DNA from: an uncultured Clostridia bacterium | GTDB taxonomy: Bacteria > Bacillota > Clostridia > Oscillospirales > Acutalibacteraceae | Assembly: GCA_945227095.1 (NCBI GenBank) | Contig: CALYOC010000026.1 | Coordinates: forward strand, 1-7,383 | Direction of reading: 5' to 3' | DNA length: 7,383 nt | Shown: positions 1-5,422 of the stretch, one piece after another | How the letters are laid out: every line of letters begins with the position of its first letter | Position numbering within the stretch: position 1 is the first letter of the stretch | Made by a program: the position numbers and the translations under genes | Notes under the pieces: generated by a model | What the model saw: only the letters and a program-made list of their open reading frames with translations | Databases searched by the model: none | Told to the model about the DNA's origin: nothing

Positions 1-2
1 GT

Positions 3-236
3 GACAATGTCATTATCGGCGCCGGCAGCGTTGTGGCAAAAGATATACCCGACAACAGCGTCGCTTTCGGCAATCCGATAAGAGTTGTATGTTCATATGA
101 AGAATATGTTGAAAAGCAAAAGAAACTCTTTGAAACCGCTAAAAAATATGACAAAATTTGGTCAGAGAAAACATCGGATGATTTATTAAAACAAAGGTCC
201 GAATTAAGCGATTCGGAAATAGCGTTTGATTTATAA
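3..236 (+). CDS. Hexapeptide-repeat acyltransferase, C-terminal fragment (5' end outside window)
   Basis: The open frame runs in from the left edge, so only the last 77 residues are visible. The first residues, DNVIIGAGSVVAKDIPDNSVAFGNP, are the closing coil of a left-handed beta-helix (hexapeptide repeat) followed by the canonical GNP turn of the LbH/serine-acetyltransferase-like superfamily. These enzymes move acetyl or other acyl groups from CoA to sugars or amino acids in the cytoplasm. After GNP comes a charged, probably helical extension of about 50 residues containing SYEEYVEKQKK, as in many sugar O-/N-acetyltransferases from capsule and exopolysaccharide loci. The acceptor cannot be told from the fragment. 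An internal GTG at position 33 is not the true start, because the conserved repeat lies upstream of it in the same frame. A terminator follows about 60 bp after the stop. The sugar-modification role is inferred from the polymerase-like and Wzz-like genes in the same window. Confidence 0.88.
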   Translation, partial: DNVIIGAGSVVAKDIPDNSVAFGNPIRVVCSYEEYVEKQKKLFETAKKYDKIWSEKTSDDLLKQRSELSDSEIAFDL

Positions 237-294
237 TTTAAATACGCTATTTGTTTTCATAAGGATAGATTCAATTAAATATTCACAACAAAAC

Positions 295-340
295 ACTCTC
301 TGAGAAAATATCTCAAATCGGATTTTCTCAGGGAGTCTTT
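295..340 (+). terminator. Intrinsic terminator after the acyltransferase gene
   Basis: A 15-bp inverted repeat (295-309 with 322-336, one G-T wobble, 12-nt loop) is followed by a short, imperfect T-run (CTTTATATT). It lies 58 bp after the acyltransferase stop. The stem is long but the U-tail is weak, so termination may be partial. Confidence 0.75.
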
Positions 341-472
341 ATATTATCTGCTTGAATAGGACTTGTTCAATAAATTTATGTTATCCGGAGTTTTTTAAAT
401 CGCGTTATTATAGTTTGATTAGATAAAACATAGAAAAAACACTTCGTTGAGATTTTGAGTTGCAGCGCTGTG

Positions 473-478
473 TATAAT
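473..478 (+). promoter_or_regulatory. Possible -10 box for the ferritin-like gene
   Basis: A perfect TATAAT lies 40 bp before the ATG at 518. No good -35 box sits at 16-18 bp. The closest candidate, TTGAGA at 447-452, is 20 bp away. This may be a weak or activator-dependent promoter, or a chance match in AT-rich DNA. Confidence 0.3.
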
Positions 479-505
479 TTTCGGATATTGCCGGATAATA
501 TTACC

Positions 506-510
506 GGAGG
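506..510 (+). promoter_or_regulatory. Ribosome binding site fixing the start at 518
   Basis: GGAGG sits 7 nt before the ATG at 518. The same frame is open upstream to an ATG at 455, but that ATG has no Shine-Dalgarno sequence, and the residues it would add look like translated promoter and leader sequence. The start at 518 is therefore preferred. Confidence 0.85.
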
Positions 511-517
511 GATATTT

Positions 518-949
518 ATGAATGATGATACAAGAATGCTTCTCAAAGAGTGTGATGCCGGGTGCAAAATGGCTGCAAGAACGATGGACCAGGCAATTTT
601 TTTCGCGGAGGACAGCGGAATTATTCAAAAAATAAATGAGTATAAGGATAAGCACGCCGAGCTCGGCAACGAGTGCCATTCTATGCTCAATGAAGCGGGG
701 TACAGCGAGCTTGACCCGTCAAAGCATGCCAAGAAAATGGCTTGGCTTGTTTCCGAAATTAAGTATGTTATAGATAACAGCGTACAGAGCATATCCGAGA
801 TGATGATTGACGGATGTAATATGGGCATTAAATCCATCAGCAAATATCTCAATGAGTTTAAAAATGCGTCCGAGCAGAGCAAGGACTTGGCAAAGCGGTT
901 AATAGTTGTTCAACAGGAGTTTATGAACGAAATGCTGTGCTATATTTAA
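518..949 (+). CDS. Ferritin-like four-helix-bundle protein of unknown function
   Basis: The product is 143 aa and begins MNDDTRMLLKECDAGCKMA. It is almost entirely amphipathic helix with turns near residues 31-34, 60-70 and 93-98, which fits a four-helix bundle. There is no signal peptide or membrane segment, so it should be cytosolic. The pattern LLKECDAGCKMA, then KHAELGNECH (residues 45-54), then DGCNMGIKSISKYLN (98-112) resembles a family of small hypothetical proteins common in Clostridia with a ferritin-like/DUF2383-type fold. I recognise this by pattern only. Acidic residues and His46 could bind metal, but a complete di-iron ExxH pair is not obvious, so oxidoreductase or storage activity is not claimed. 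The start at 518 is set by GGAGG at 506-510. The gene stands alone and converges with dut across a shared terminator. Confidence 0.78.
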   Translation: MNDDTRMLLKECDAGCKMAARTMDQAIFFAEDSGIIQKINEYKDKHAELGNECHSMLNEAGYSELDPSKHAKKMAWLVSEIKYVIDNSVQSISEMMIDGCNMGIKSISKYLNEFKNASEQSKDLAKRLIVVQQEFMNEMLCYI

Positions 950-971
950 AGATATTTCCAAATTTACAGTA

Positions 972-1002
972 AAAAATCCGAGAACGCCGTTCTCGGATTT
1001 TT
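972..1002. terminator. Bidirectional intrinsic terminator between convergent genes
   Basis: A perfect 14-bp stem (972-985 with 989-1002) with a 3-nt GCC loop is flanked by A-run and T-run arms, so each strand ends in a U-tract. It lies between the rightward ferritin-like gene (stop at 949) and the leftward dut gene (stop at 1028) and can end both transcripts. Confidence 0.93.
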
Positions 1003-1027
1003 GTGATATTATTTGTGATATTTATAA

Positions 1028-1477
1028 TTATTTCTTTCCCGTGGAGCCGAAGCCGCCCTCGCCGCGCTCGGTGTCGCTGAGCTCGTCGTTGACTTCAAAT
1101 TCGGCGGTGAGATACGGTGTTATAACAAGCTGTGCTATTCTCTCTCCCGATGCAACGGTGCGGTCCTCGGAGCAGTGATTGTGCAGCGCCACCATAAGCT
1201 CTCCTCGGTAGTCGGAGTCGATTACGCCGACTTTATTTGCAGGAGCAAGTGATTGCTTGCAGGCGAGTCCGCTCCTCGCGTACACAAGGCCTACGTAGCC
1301 TTCCGGTATCTCAAGACTTAAACCGGTGTGAATAAATTCTGTTTGACCGGCCTTTATTGTAATATCCGAATCAGCTACCGCGTACAAATCCGCGCCTGCG
1401 GAAAATTCCGAGCCGTAAGTGGGAATAATTGCTCTCTCGTCTAATTTTTTTACCTTGATTTTTTCTTTCATTACCAT
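1028..1477 (-). CDS. dut: Deoxyuridine 5'-triphosphate nucleotidohydrolase (dUTPase)
   Basis: The product is 149 aa, the normal size for a trimeric dUTPase. It hydrolyses dUTP to dUMP and pyrophosphate, keeping uracil out of DNA and supplying dUMP for dTMP synthesis. All five family motifs are present in order: AGADLYA (27-33), ARSGLA (67-72), GVIDSDYRGE (84-93, with the expected catalytic Asp87), GERIAQLVI (111-119) and the Gly-rich RGEGGFGSTG tail (138-147). The ATG at 1477 is preferred because AAGGAGAG lies 9 nt upstream. A second ATG two codons later (1471) would be 15 nt from it. The start overlaps the nrdG stop by 7 bp, so the two are co-transcribed and probably translationally coupled. 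It is the last gene of the leftward operon and ends at the bidirectional terminator. Nothing suggests it is phage-borne. Confidence 0.97.
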   Translation of the reverse strand: MVMKEKIKVKKLDERAIIPTYGSEFSAGADLYAVADSDITIKAGQTEFIHTGLSLEIPEGYVGLVYARSGLACKQSLAPANKVGVIDSDYRGELMVALHNHCSEDRTVASGERIAQLVITPYLTAEFEVNDELSDTERGEGGFGSTGKK

Positions 1478-2025
1478 TGGTTGAAACTCTCCTTATTTGT
1501 CATAGCGCCGTCCCAAAGAACGGTCTGACCGCTTTTTAATGATTTATTTACATCAATTATTCTCTGATTTGAGCTTCCTCTGAAGCGCAGGTTGAGGTTT
1601 TTGAGTTCTTGCTTAAATTCGCCGTCCACAAGTACGTCGATATAGCTCATCATCTCTCTGCTGACCTCGCAGTTTCCCTTGCCGCCGGGGGTGAGCAGTT
1701 CTTCAAAAAGGTACCCGGTGTAACACCAAACGGTCTTTTCGGGATATGTGTCTTTGACTCTTTTTAAAAACTTAACAAGAGCCCTTTGATTTTGCGGTTC
1801 AAACGGCTCTCCGCCGAGCAGGGAAAGGCCGTCCATATAATCGTCCTTGAGTCCGTCTATAATGGAGTTTTCAACTTCCTCGGTAAAGGGTTCACCGTAG
1901 TTAAAATCCCAAGCTATTTCATTAAAGCACCCTTTACATCGGTGAGTGCATCCGCTCACAAACAGCGCCGTTCTGACTCCGGTGCCGTTGGCAATATCTC
2001 TGGGCTTTATTGCTGCGTAATTCAT
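1471..2025 (-). CDS. nrdG: Anaerobic ribonucleoside-triphosphate reductase activating protein (radical SAM)
   Basis: The product is 184 aa. It has the radical-SAM signature CX3CX2C (Cys26, Cys30, Cys33, in SGCTHRCKGC) that binds a 4Fe-4S cluster, the N-terminal GTGVRTALFVSGC segment typical of NrdG, and the SLLGGEPF (GGE) SAM-binding motif near residue 70. NrdG uses S-adenosylmethionine to form the glycyl radical on NrdD, which then reduces NTPs to dNTPs without oxygen. This indicates an anaerobic lifestyle. The partner nrdD is not in this window, so the pair is split or nrdD lies elsewhere. The start ATG shares 4 bp (ATGA) with the stop of the upstream polymerase-like gene and has only a weak GAGAGA-type ribosome binding site, so translation is probably coupled. 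It overlaps dut by 7 bp. The grouping with dut makes sense for dNTP supply. A generic activase for another glycyl-radical enzyme is less likely, because the extra ferredoxin-like cysteines of PFL-type activases are absent. Confidence 0.93.
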   Translation of the reverse strand: MNYAAIKPRDIANGTGVRTALFVSGCTHRCKGCFNEIAWDFNYGEPFTEEVENSIIDGLKDDYMDGLSLLGGEPFEPQNQRALVKFLKRVKDTYPEKTVWCYTGYLFEELLTPGGKGNCEVSREMMSYIDVLVDGEFKQELKNLNLRFRGSSNQRIIDVNKSLKSGQTVLWDGAMTNKESFNQW

Positions 2026-3479
2026 TTGCCGTCTCTCTCTTTGGAAAAGTATTCTTTAAGTGAATTTGTGAAGTATTTGACAGGGCTTTTCGGCAGTCCG
2101 ATGCTGTTGTATGGCAACTCGCGTTTAGAAGCGCGCAGTGCCTCCTCGTTGCACTTTTCCGTTATCACAAACATAAGGGTGACAATGGCAAGGTACGGTA
2201 TCGGGCAGAACTCGGCAGGGTTGACAAGTCCCATCATAGTTATTCCGATATAGCTGACAAATATCGCGAGATTAAAATTCGACCTGACGGTTATCAGGCA
2301 CCTCACGCGGACGAGCACCTGATACAGATATGCTATAATACCCACTATGCCGAAGCTGCCTATAACCTGGAAAACGGAGCAGTTTATCCAGCAAATTGCA
2401 AACTTTGTGGGATTCCATATATCGTCGTTGCCGGAGTAGGCAAGACCGACTCCGAAAACGGGATTTTTGAAGAAATCTCCGATTGCCCTTTGGTAGAGAA
2501 GCACGCGTGCTTCATTCTTGCTCACCTTAATCGAGCCTACAATGCTTTTGACAAAGTCGGGTGCGCTGAACACCAGGAGTCCCGCCACAACCGCGAGGAC
2601 AAATATGGAAAATAGGTTTTTTTGTCGGTTTTTCTTGTCGGCGTAGAGTATATAAACTAAGCATATGATGAACTCAACACTTCCGAAGATATATCCGCCT
2701 CTCGACGGTGAGAGTAAAATGCAGCCGTATATCAGAACGCCGAGCCAAAATCGGTGGAAGGTTATTGACTTTGTTTTTTCTATGCTCAGATAGAATGGGA
2801 AGGGCATGGCAATCATAAGGAATGTGGAGATGTTGTTTTTCCATTGGAAGTACACAACTCTTGTGATTTCTCCTGATTCCAATATGAGCGCAAAGTAGTG
2901 CTGTAAAACCATAAAGCAGGCAAATACTCCGCTTAACATCATTACGTATGCGAATTTAAGCTTTATGTTATATCCTCTGTCCGTGGAAAAGTGGGCGTTG
3001 AATATCAGATACGCTGCAATCATTCCCACGCCCAAGCCGAGGATGTAGTAAATGCCGGAGGCGTTAATATGCTTCCAAGCGCCTTTGGTGAAAAGTCCGC
3101 CGCAGGTGACGGCAACGGCAACGGCGCACACAGCCCAGAAAATCGGCGTCAGCCTGACCTTTTTGCGATAGAAAATCAGGTGGAAGGCAAGAGAGCCCAC
3201 AACTAAAAATGCAAAAGGCCAAAATTTGATGAATGTGTTGTATGAGTCGTACATCTTACACAGAAACTCGCACATCAGCAAGAATGGGAGCGCCGTGGCC
3301 ATAAAATCAGCACTGATTATCCAGCTAAAGCCGATTAGGCACAGGAAAATAACATCGCCCACAACCTCGGCTTTGAGTACGGTTATCAGGCAGGCGAGAC
3401 CGAGTGCGACGGCCATAAAGTATTTTGATATGAAAAAGTCTCTGAGAAAGTACAGAAAGTTATATAGCTTTTCTCTCAT
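2022..3479 (-). CDS. O-antigen ligase/polymerase-like polytopic membrane protein (Wzy_C/WaaL family)
   Basis: The product is 485 aa with about 10-12 hydrophobic membrane segments spread over residues 10-440. The family signatures are SPSRGG at 257-262 (the TxSRG-like element of O-antigen ligase/Wzy_C proteins) and, after a large loop, ARVLLYQRAIGDFFKNPVFGVGL at about 324-346 (the A-x-FxxNPxxGvG element). Such proteins join undecaprenol-linked sugar repeat units, or transfer finished polymer to an acceptor, on the outer face of the cytoplasmic membrane. In a Gram-positive-type genome, polymerisation or attachment of a surface polysaccharide or teichoic-acid-like polymer is the likely job. Donor and acceptor cannot be read from the sequence. 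Start: ATG at 3479, with GGAGC 6 nt upstream. It is the first gene of an operon with nrdG and dut, driven by the promoter at 3536-3564. A soluble tail of about 45 residues rich in Lys, Ser and Glu ends the protein. Confidence 0.87.
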   Translation of the reverse strand: MREKLYNFLYFLRDFFISKYFMAVALGLACLITVLKAEVVGDVIFLCLIGFSWIISADFMATALPFLLMCEFLCKMYDSYNTFIKFWPFAFLVVGSLAFHLIFYRKKVRLTPIFWAVCAVAVAVTCGGLFTKGAWKHINASGIYYILGLGVGMIAAYLIFNAHFSTDRGYNIKLKFAYVMMLSGVFACFMVLQHYFALILESGEITRVVYFQWKNNISTFLMIAMPFPFYLSIEKTKSITFHRFWLGVLIYGCILLSPSRGGYIFGSVEFIICLVYILYADKKNRQKNLFSIFVLAVVAGLLVFSAPDFVKSIVGSIKVSKNEARVLLYQRAIGDFFKNPVFGVGLAYSGNDDIWNPTKFAICWINCSVFQVIGSFGIVGIIAYLYQVLVRVRCLITVRSNFNLAIFVSYIGITMMGLVNPAEFCPIPYLAIVTLMFVITEKCNEEALRASKRELPYNSIGLPKSPVKYFTNSLKEYFSKERDGK

Positions 3480-3535
3480 ATGGTTGCTCCGTAAAATTGT
3501 AATTTACATTTTGAGAAAAAACTTCTCTGTTTAAA

Positions 3536-3564
3536 ATTATATAATCATCTAATCAAACAATCAA
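3536..3564 (-). promoter_or_regulatory. Sigma-A-type promoter for the polymerase-nrdG-dut operon
   Basis: Read on the minus strand: TTGATT (3564-3559), a 17-bp spacer, then perfect TATAAT (3541-3536). Transcription should start near 3529, giving a leader of about 50 nt before the ATG at 3479. Confidence 0.8.
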
Positions 3565-3657
3565 TAGCTTTATTCATTAAATTTTTATTATTTTGGACAA
3601 ATTTATCATTGTGTATATGGAAAAAATGCTGTTTTTTTATTCCAGAGGGATAAAATG

Positions 3658-3687
3658 TTGACTTTGTTTAAATATATTTGGTATTAT
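3658..3687 (+). promoter_or_regulatory. Probable promoter for the secreted Tyr-rich protein
   Basis: TTGACT (3658-3663) is followed after 18 bp by TATTAT (3682-3687). An overlapping TATAAT (3685-3690) is a better -10 box but would sit 21 bp from the -35. The GGAGGG ribosome binding site (3708-3713) follows directly before the ATG at 3717, so the leader would be very short, about 20 nt. Confidence 0.6.
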
Positions 3688-3716
3688 AATTATGAATAAA
3701 GTGTTTTGGAGGGAAA

Positions 3717-4463
3717 ATGAAAAAGACCGGAAAATTTATTTCACTTCTACTGATTATTGCTTTGCTCTGTCTTCCTTTGTCCTGTGTCACTGCGTCGGCG
3801 GAGAAATCCGTCAGCGAGCAGGGCTGTGTTTTGAGCAGCGGAAACGGAGCGGCGGTTAGAATTGACACTGTAAAATACACCGATAGCGGCACAGCCGTCT
3901 ATTCGGGAGATATCCGCTTCAGAGCAAAACTCGTTGTCCCTGCCGATGTAAATGTTGTCGAATTCGGATATGTTTACACATTGAGTCAGTATCTCAACAA
4001 CAATGTCAAGCCGAAATACAACGAATTGGAGGATACCTTGAGCAGCTCCGAGGGCTATGTGCTTGAAAAGGATATGGACTATGGCTATTCCTCCGGCTCA
4101 AAAAGCCAAACTCTTGTCGTATATGACGCTCAAAGGCCTCAGGAGGAAAACGGCAACTATTATCAGCGTACGAATTCTTCTACGGGTGAAACCCTTTACA
4201 CCTTTAATTTGGTGATAAATGTGTTGAAAAAATGGTTTACCGGGCATGCCTTTGTAACGAGGCCGTATTATGTCTATCTCAACAGCGAGGGAGAGCGGGT
4301 TACGGTTTACGGCTATATGTATTCAAGGTGCTTGCAATATGTCGCGTACATGGCGTATTATGCGAAGGACAGTAACGGAAAATATGTAGAAAGCAATGAT
4401 TCAAGAGTCACACTTGCCGAAATTTTGGGTTACAGAGACCCCGGACATTCAGGTTGGTATTGA
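3717..4463 (+). CDS. Secreted Tyr-rich protein of unknown function
   Basis: The product is 248 aa. It starts with a classical Sec signal peptide: MKKTGK, a hydrophobic core at about 7-24, and a likely signal peptidase I site after ASA (residue 28). Cys23 lies in LPLSC but the context is a poor lipobox, so I favour a free secreted protein over a lipoprotein. The mature part is unusually rich in tyrosine (about 26 residues) and looks beta-rich. Segments such as DIRFRAKLVVP, VVEFGYVYT and RPYYVYLNSEG resemble modules of uncharacterised surface proteins in Ruminococcus-type Clostridia, where a GIRFR...EFG(Y/F) pattern recurs. I cannot name the family. There is no sortase motif, dockerin or transmembrane anchor at the C-terminus, which ends DPGHSGWY. 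GGAGGG at 3708-3713 fixes the start. It has its own promoter, and no convincing terminator separates it from the small-gene cluster, so read-through is possible. Confidence 0.82.
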   Translation: MKKTGKFISLLLIIALLCLPLSCVTASAEKSVSEQGCVLSSGNGAAVRIDTVKYTDSGTAVYSGDIRFRAKLVVPADVNVVEFGYVYTLSQYLNNNVKPKYNELEDTLSSSEGYVLEKDMDYGYSSGSKSQTLVVYDAQRPQEENGNYYQRTNSSTGETLYTFNLVINVLKKWFTGHAFVTRPYYVYLNSEGERVTVYGYMYSRCLQYVAYMAYYAKDSNGKYVESNDSRVTLAEILGYRDPGHSGWY

Positions 4464-4475
4464 TTTAAAAAATAC

Positions 4476-4504
4476 TTGATTATTCAGTAAATATATGTTA
4501 TAGT
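4476..4504 (+). promoter_or_regulatory. Sigma-A-type extended -10 promoter for the peptide/lipoprotein gene cluster
   Basis: TTGATT (4476-4481), a 17-bp spacer, then TATAGT (4499-4504) preceded by a TG (4496-4497) in extended -10 position. Transcription should start near 4511, about 68 nt before the GTG at 4579. The -35 hexamer is identical to that of the divergent operon promoter at 3536-3564. Confidence 0.78.
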
Positions 4505-4533
4505 ATCTAATGAGCAATTATCTGACTTAATTA

Positions 4534-4553
4534 TTGCCGTTATTTATCGGCAA
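4534..4553 (+). other. Small hairpin in the leader of the precursor-like gene
   Basis: TTGCCG (4534-4539) pairs with CGGCAA (4548-4553) around an 8-nt AT loop, followed by AAATTTTA. It lies between the predicted transcription start (about 4511) and the ribosome binding site at 4565. It could be a weak terminator for the upstream secreted-protein gene, an mRNA-stabilising 5' stem, or nothing. The stem is only 6 bp. Confidence 0.4.
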
Positions 4554-4564
4554 AATTTTATGAT

Positions 4565-4570
4565 AAGGAG
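4565..4570 (+). promoter_or_regulatory. Ribosome binding site supporting the GTG start at 4579
   Basis: AAGGAG lies 8 nt before GTG (4579). This near-ideal site is the main support that the 39-codon frame is translated and that GTG is its start. No ATG precedes the YxxP motif in this frame. Confidence 0.85.
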
Positions 4571-4578
4571 TTTTTAAA

Positions 4579-4698
4579 GTGGTAGATTCCTCTAAGTTGT
4601 ACAAGACACCTATTGTTGATATTCAGTTTTTCACTTATGAAGAAGTTATGGGCATCAGCCAGGACGATAACGATGTTTCTGACCCCTTTGATGATTGA
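4579..4698 (+). CDS. 39-aa RiPP-precursor-like peptide with YxxP leader motif and acidic tail
   Basis: This short gene (GTG start) encodes 39 residues beginning MVDSSKLYKTPIVDIQFF and ending in an acidic tail at residues 26-39. There is no signal peptide or membrane segment, so it is made in the cytosol. The YxxP motif (Tyr8-Lys-Thr-Pro11) followed by alternating hydrophobics (IVDIQFF) resembles leader peptides bound by PqqD-type RiPP recognition elements, such as lasso-peptide leaders. A stand-alone PqqD gene lies 1.4 kb downstream. The presumed core is ISQDDNDVSDPF plus DD (26-39), after Gly25. It has two Ser (27, 34) and no Cys, so thioether or disulfide chemistry is excluded, but Ser phosphorylation by the nearby HprK-like kinase is conceivable. 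Nine of 12 tail residues recur at the C-terminus of the next gene's lipoprotein. AAGGAG 8 nt upstream and the promoter at 4476-4504 support expression. Precursor status is inference from motif and neighbours. Confidence 0.8.
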   Translation: MVDSSKLYKTPIVDIQFFTYEEVMGISQDDNDVSDPFDD

Positions 4699-4712
4699 TT
4701 TAGGTGTTTAAA

Positions 4713-4862
4713 ATGAAAAAATTACTTGCAATACTTTGTTCCGTTATCCTGTGCTGCGGTATGGCGGCTCTGTTCACCGGTTGCGGTAAAGCCGATAAGG
4801 CGCAGACAACTACCGAGTACCACATCGAGCAGGACGACAATGTGGTCGAGGACCCGTTTTAA
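4713..4862 (+). CDS. 49-aa lipoprotein sharing its C-terminal tail with the upstream peptide
   Basis: The frame starts ATG (4713) 14 bp after the precursor-like gene, with a modest AGGTG ribosome binding site. MKKLLAILCSVILCCGMAALFTGC is a lipoprotein signal peptide with lipobox FTGC, so Cys24 should be diacylated and the mature product would be only 26 residues, anchored on the outer membrane face of the cell. The mature part is a short spacer (GKADKAQTTTEY) and an acidic tail IEQDDNVVEDPF (38-49). The tail matches residues 26-37 of the upstream peptide at 9 of 12 positions, while the N-terminal halves are unrelated. Matching residues often use different synonymous codons, so this is not a recent DNA copy. 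The size and lack of a domain suggest a displayed tag, a decoy or partner of the modified peptide, or a second substrate. Function is unknown. Confidence 0.8.
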   Translation: MKKLLAILCSVILCCGMAALFTGCGKADKAQTTTEYHIEQDDNVVEDPF

Positions 4863-4883
4863 TTATCAGACCGAGGGACGCAA

Positions 4884-5306
4884 ATGAATCGTTTAACCAA
4901 GAAACCCATCGCATACATAGCAGTCATTTTAATCATTGTGAGTGCGCTGACATTCGTTTTCACCGCTTGCAACAAAGAGGGCACGGAACCTCAGCCGAGT
5001 GTTACCGTCACCGTTACGGACAAGAACGGCGAGCCGGTGACCGATTCCGAGGGCAAGCCTGTGACAGAGGTTGTGACAACCGGTACTTCATCGGGAAAGA
5101 CAACTTCCAATCCGAGCGGCACTGCCAAGCCCACCTCTGCGAACACCACATCGTCAGCCAATCAGACAACTAAAAAACCAAGCTCAACAGGTGCGCAGAC
5201 TACGACAAAAAAACCGTCTGCGACAAAGCCGACTGAAAATACCACCTCAACCACTTCATCATATATGGACGACGAGGTGCCGGGCGAGTGGACCAATTTT
5301 TATTGA
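4884..5306 (+). CDS. 140-aa Thr/Ser-rich lipoprotein with VTDxxGxP repeats and acidic-aromatic tail
   Basis: The start ATG has GAGGGA about 6 nt upstream and lies 21 bp after the previous stop, so this is the third gene of the unit. A positively charged N-terminus, hydrophobic segment (9-28) and lipobox FTAC (lipidated Cys29) mark it as a lipoprotein. The mature chain has tandem 8-residue units VTDKNGEP/VTDSEGKP followed by VTEVVTT (about 45-67), then some 60 residues of Thr/Ser/Lys/Pro low-complexity linker with TTKKPS-type motifs. Such linkers are common in Ruminococcus-type surface proteins, may be O-glycosylated, and can span the wall. It ends in YMDDEVPGEWTNFY, an acidic and aromatic tail loosely like the DDNxV...DPF tails of the two preceding products. 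There is no catalytic domain, so it is probably a display stalk for the tail. Function is not recognised. Confidence 0.85.
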   Translation: MNRLTKKPIAYIAVILIIVSALTFVFTACNKEGTEPQPSVTVTVTDKNGEPVTDSEGKPVTEVVTTGTSSGKTTSNPSGTAKPTSANTTSSANQTTKKPSSTGAQTTTKKPSATKPTENTTSTTSSYMDDEVPGEWTNFY

Positions 5307-5356
5307 TACCGCGCTGTATGACCGGTTGAAATCTGCCAGCTTAATATTACAAATAC

Positions 5357-5391
5357 AATCCGGTGATACTCAATGTATTTCCGGATTTTTT
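5357..5391 (+). terminator. Intrinsic terminator between small substrate-like genes and enzyme genes
   Basis: Outer stem AATCCGG/CCGGATT (5357-5363 with 5381-5387), a small internal loop, then inner stem ATAC/GTAT (5366-5369 with 5375-5378) around a 5-nt loop, followed by a 6-T run (5386-5391). It lies 50 bp after the Thr-rich lipoprotein stop and 31 bp before the kinase start. If leaky, it would give high levels of the three small products and lower levels of the three enzymes. Confidence 0.82.
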
Positions 5392-5422
5392 ATAGATTTG
5401 CAAATGTATTCTGAGGTAATTT

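Noticed and set aside
1786..2253. Plus-strand frame across the nrdG/polymerase junction.
   Set aside because: It overlaps two well-supported minus-strand genes and shows no domain or good ribosome binding site.
413..3558. The 12-mer GTTTGATTAGAT occurs at 413-424 (+) and on the minus strand at 3558-3547, inside the spacer of the operon promoter.
   Set aside because: A 12-bp match between two places in 7.4 kb of AT-rich DNA is expected by chance, and the copy at 413 is not next to a clear promoter.
3618..3644. A-run/T-run hairpin GGAAAAAATGC...TTTTTTTATTCC upstream of the secreted-protein promoter.
   Set aside because: It pairs almost only through A-T runs with a bulge and has no gene to terminate on this strand.
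4440..4463. C-terminal DPGHSGWY of the secreted protein as another copy of the shared tail.
   Set aside because: Only DP and an aromatic end are in common, and the DDN-V part is absent. This is within chance for such short strings.
4560..4577. Tiny frame ATG-ATA-AGG-AGT-TTT-TAA overlapping the ribosome binding site of the precursor-like gene.
   Set aside because: It has no ribosome binding site of its own, and its ATG lies where the 5' leader should be. Probably fortuitous.
5326..5359. Possible separate kinase promoter: TTGAAA (5326-5331) with TACAAT (5354-5359) or TACAAA (5348-5353).
   Set aside because: The better -10 is 22 bp away and lies inside the terminator stem, and the other is a 4/6 match at 16 bp. 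Not strong enough to call.
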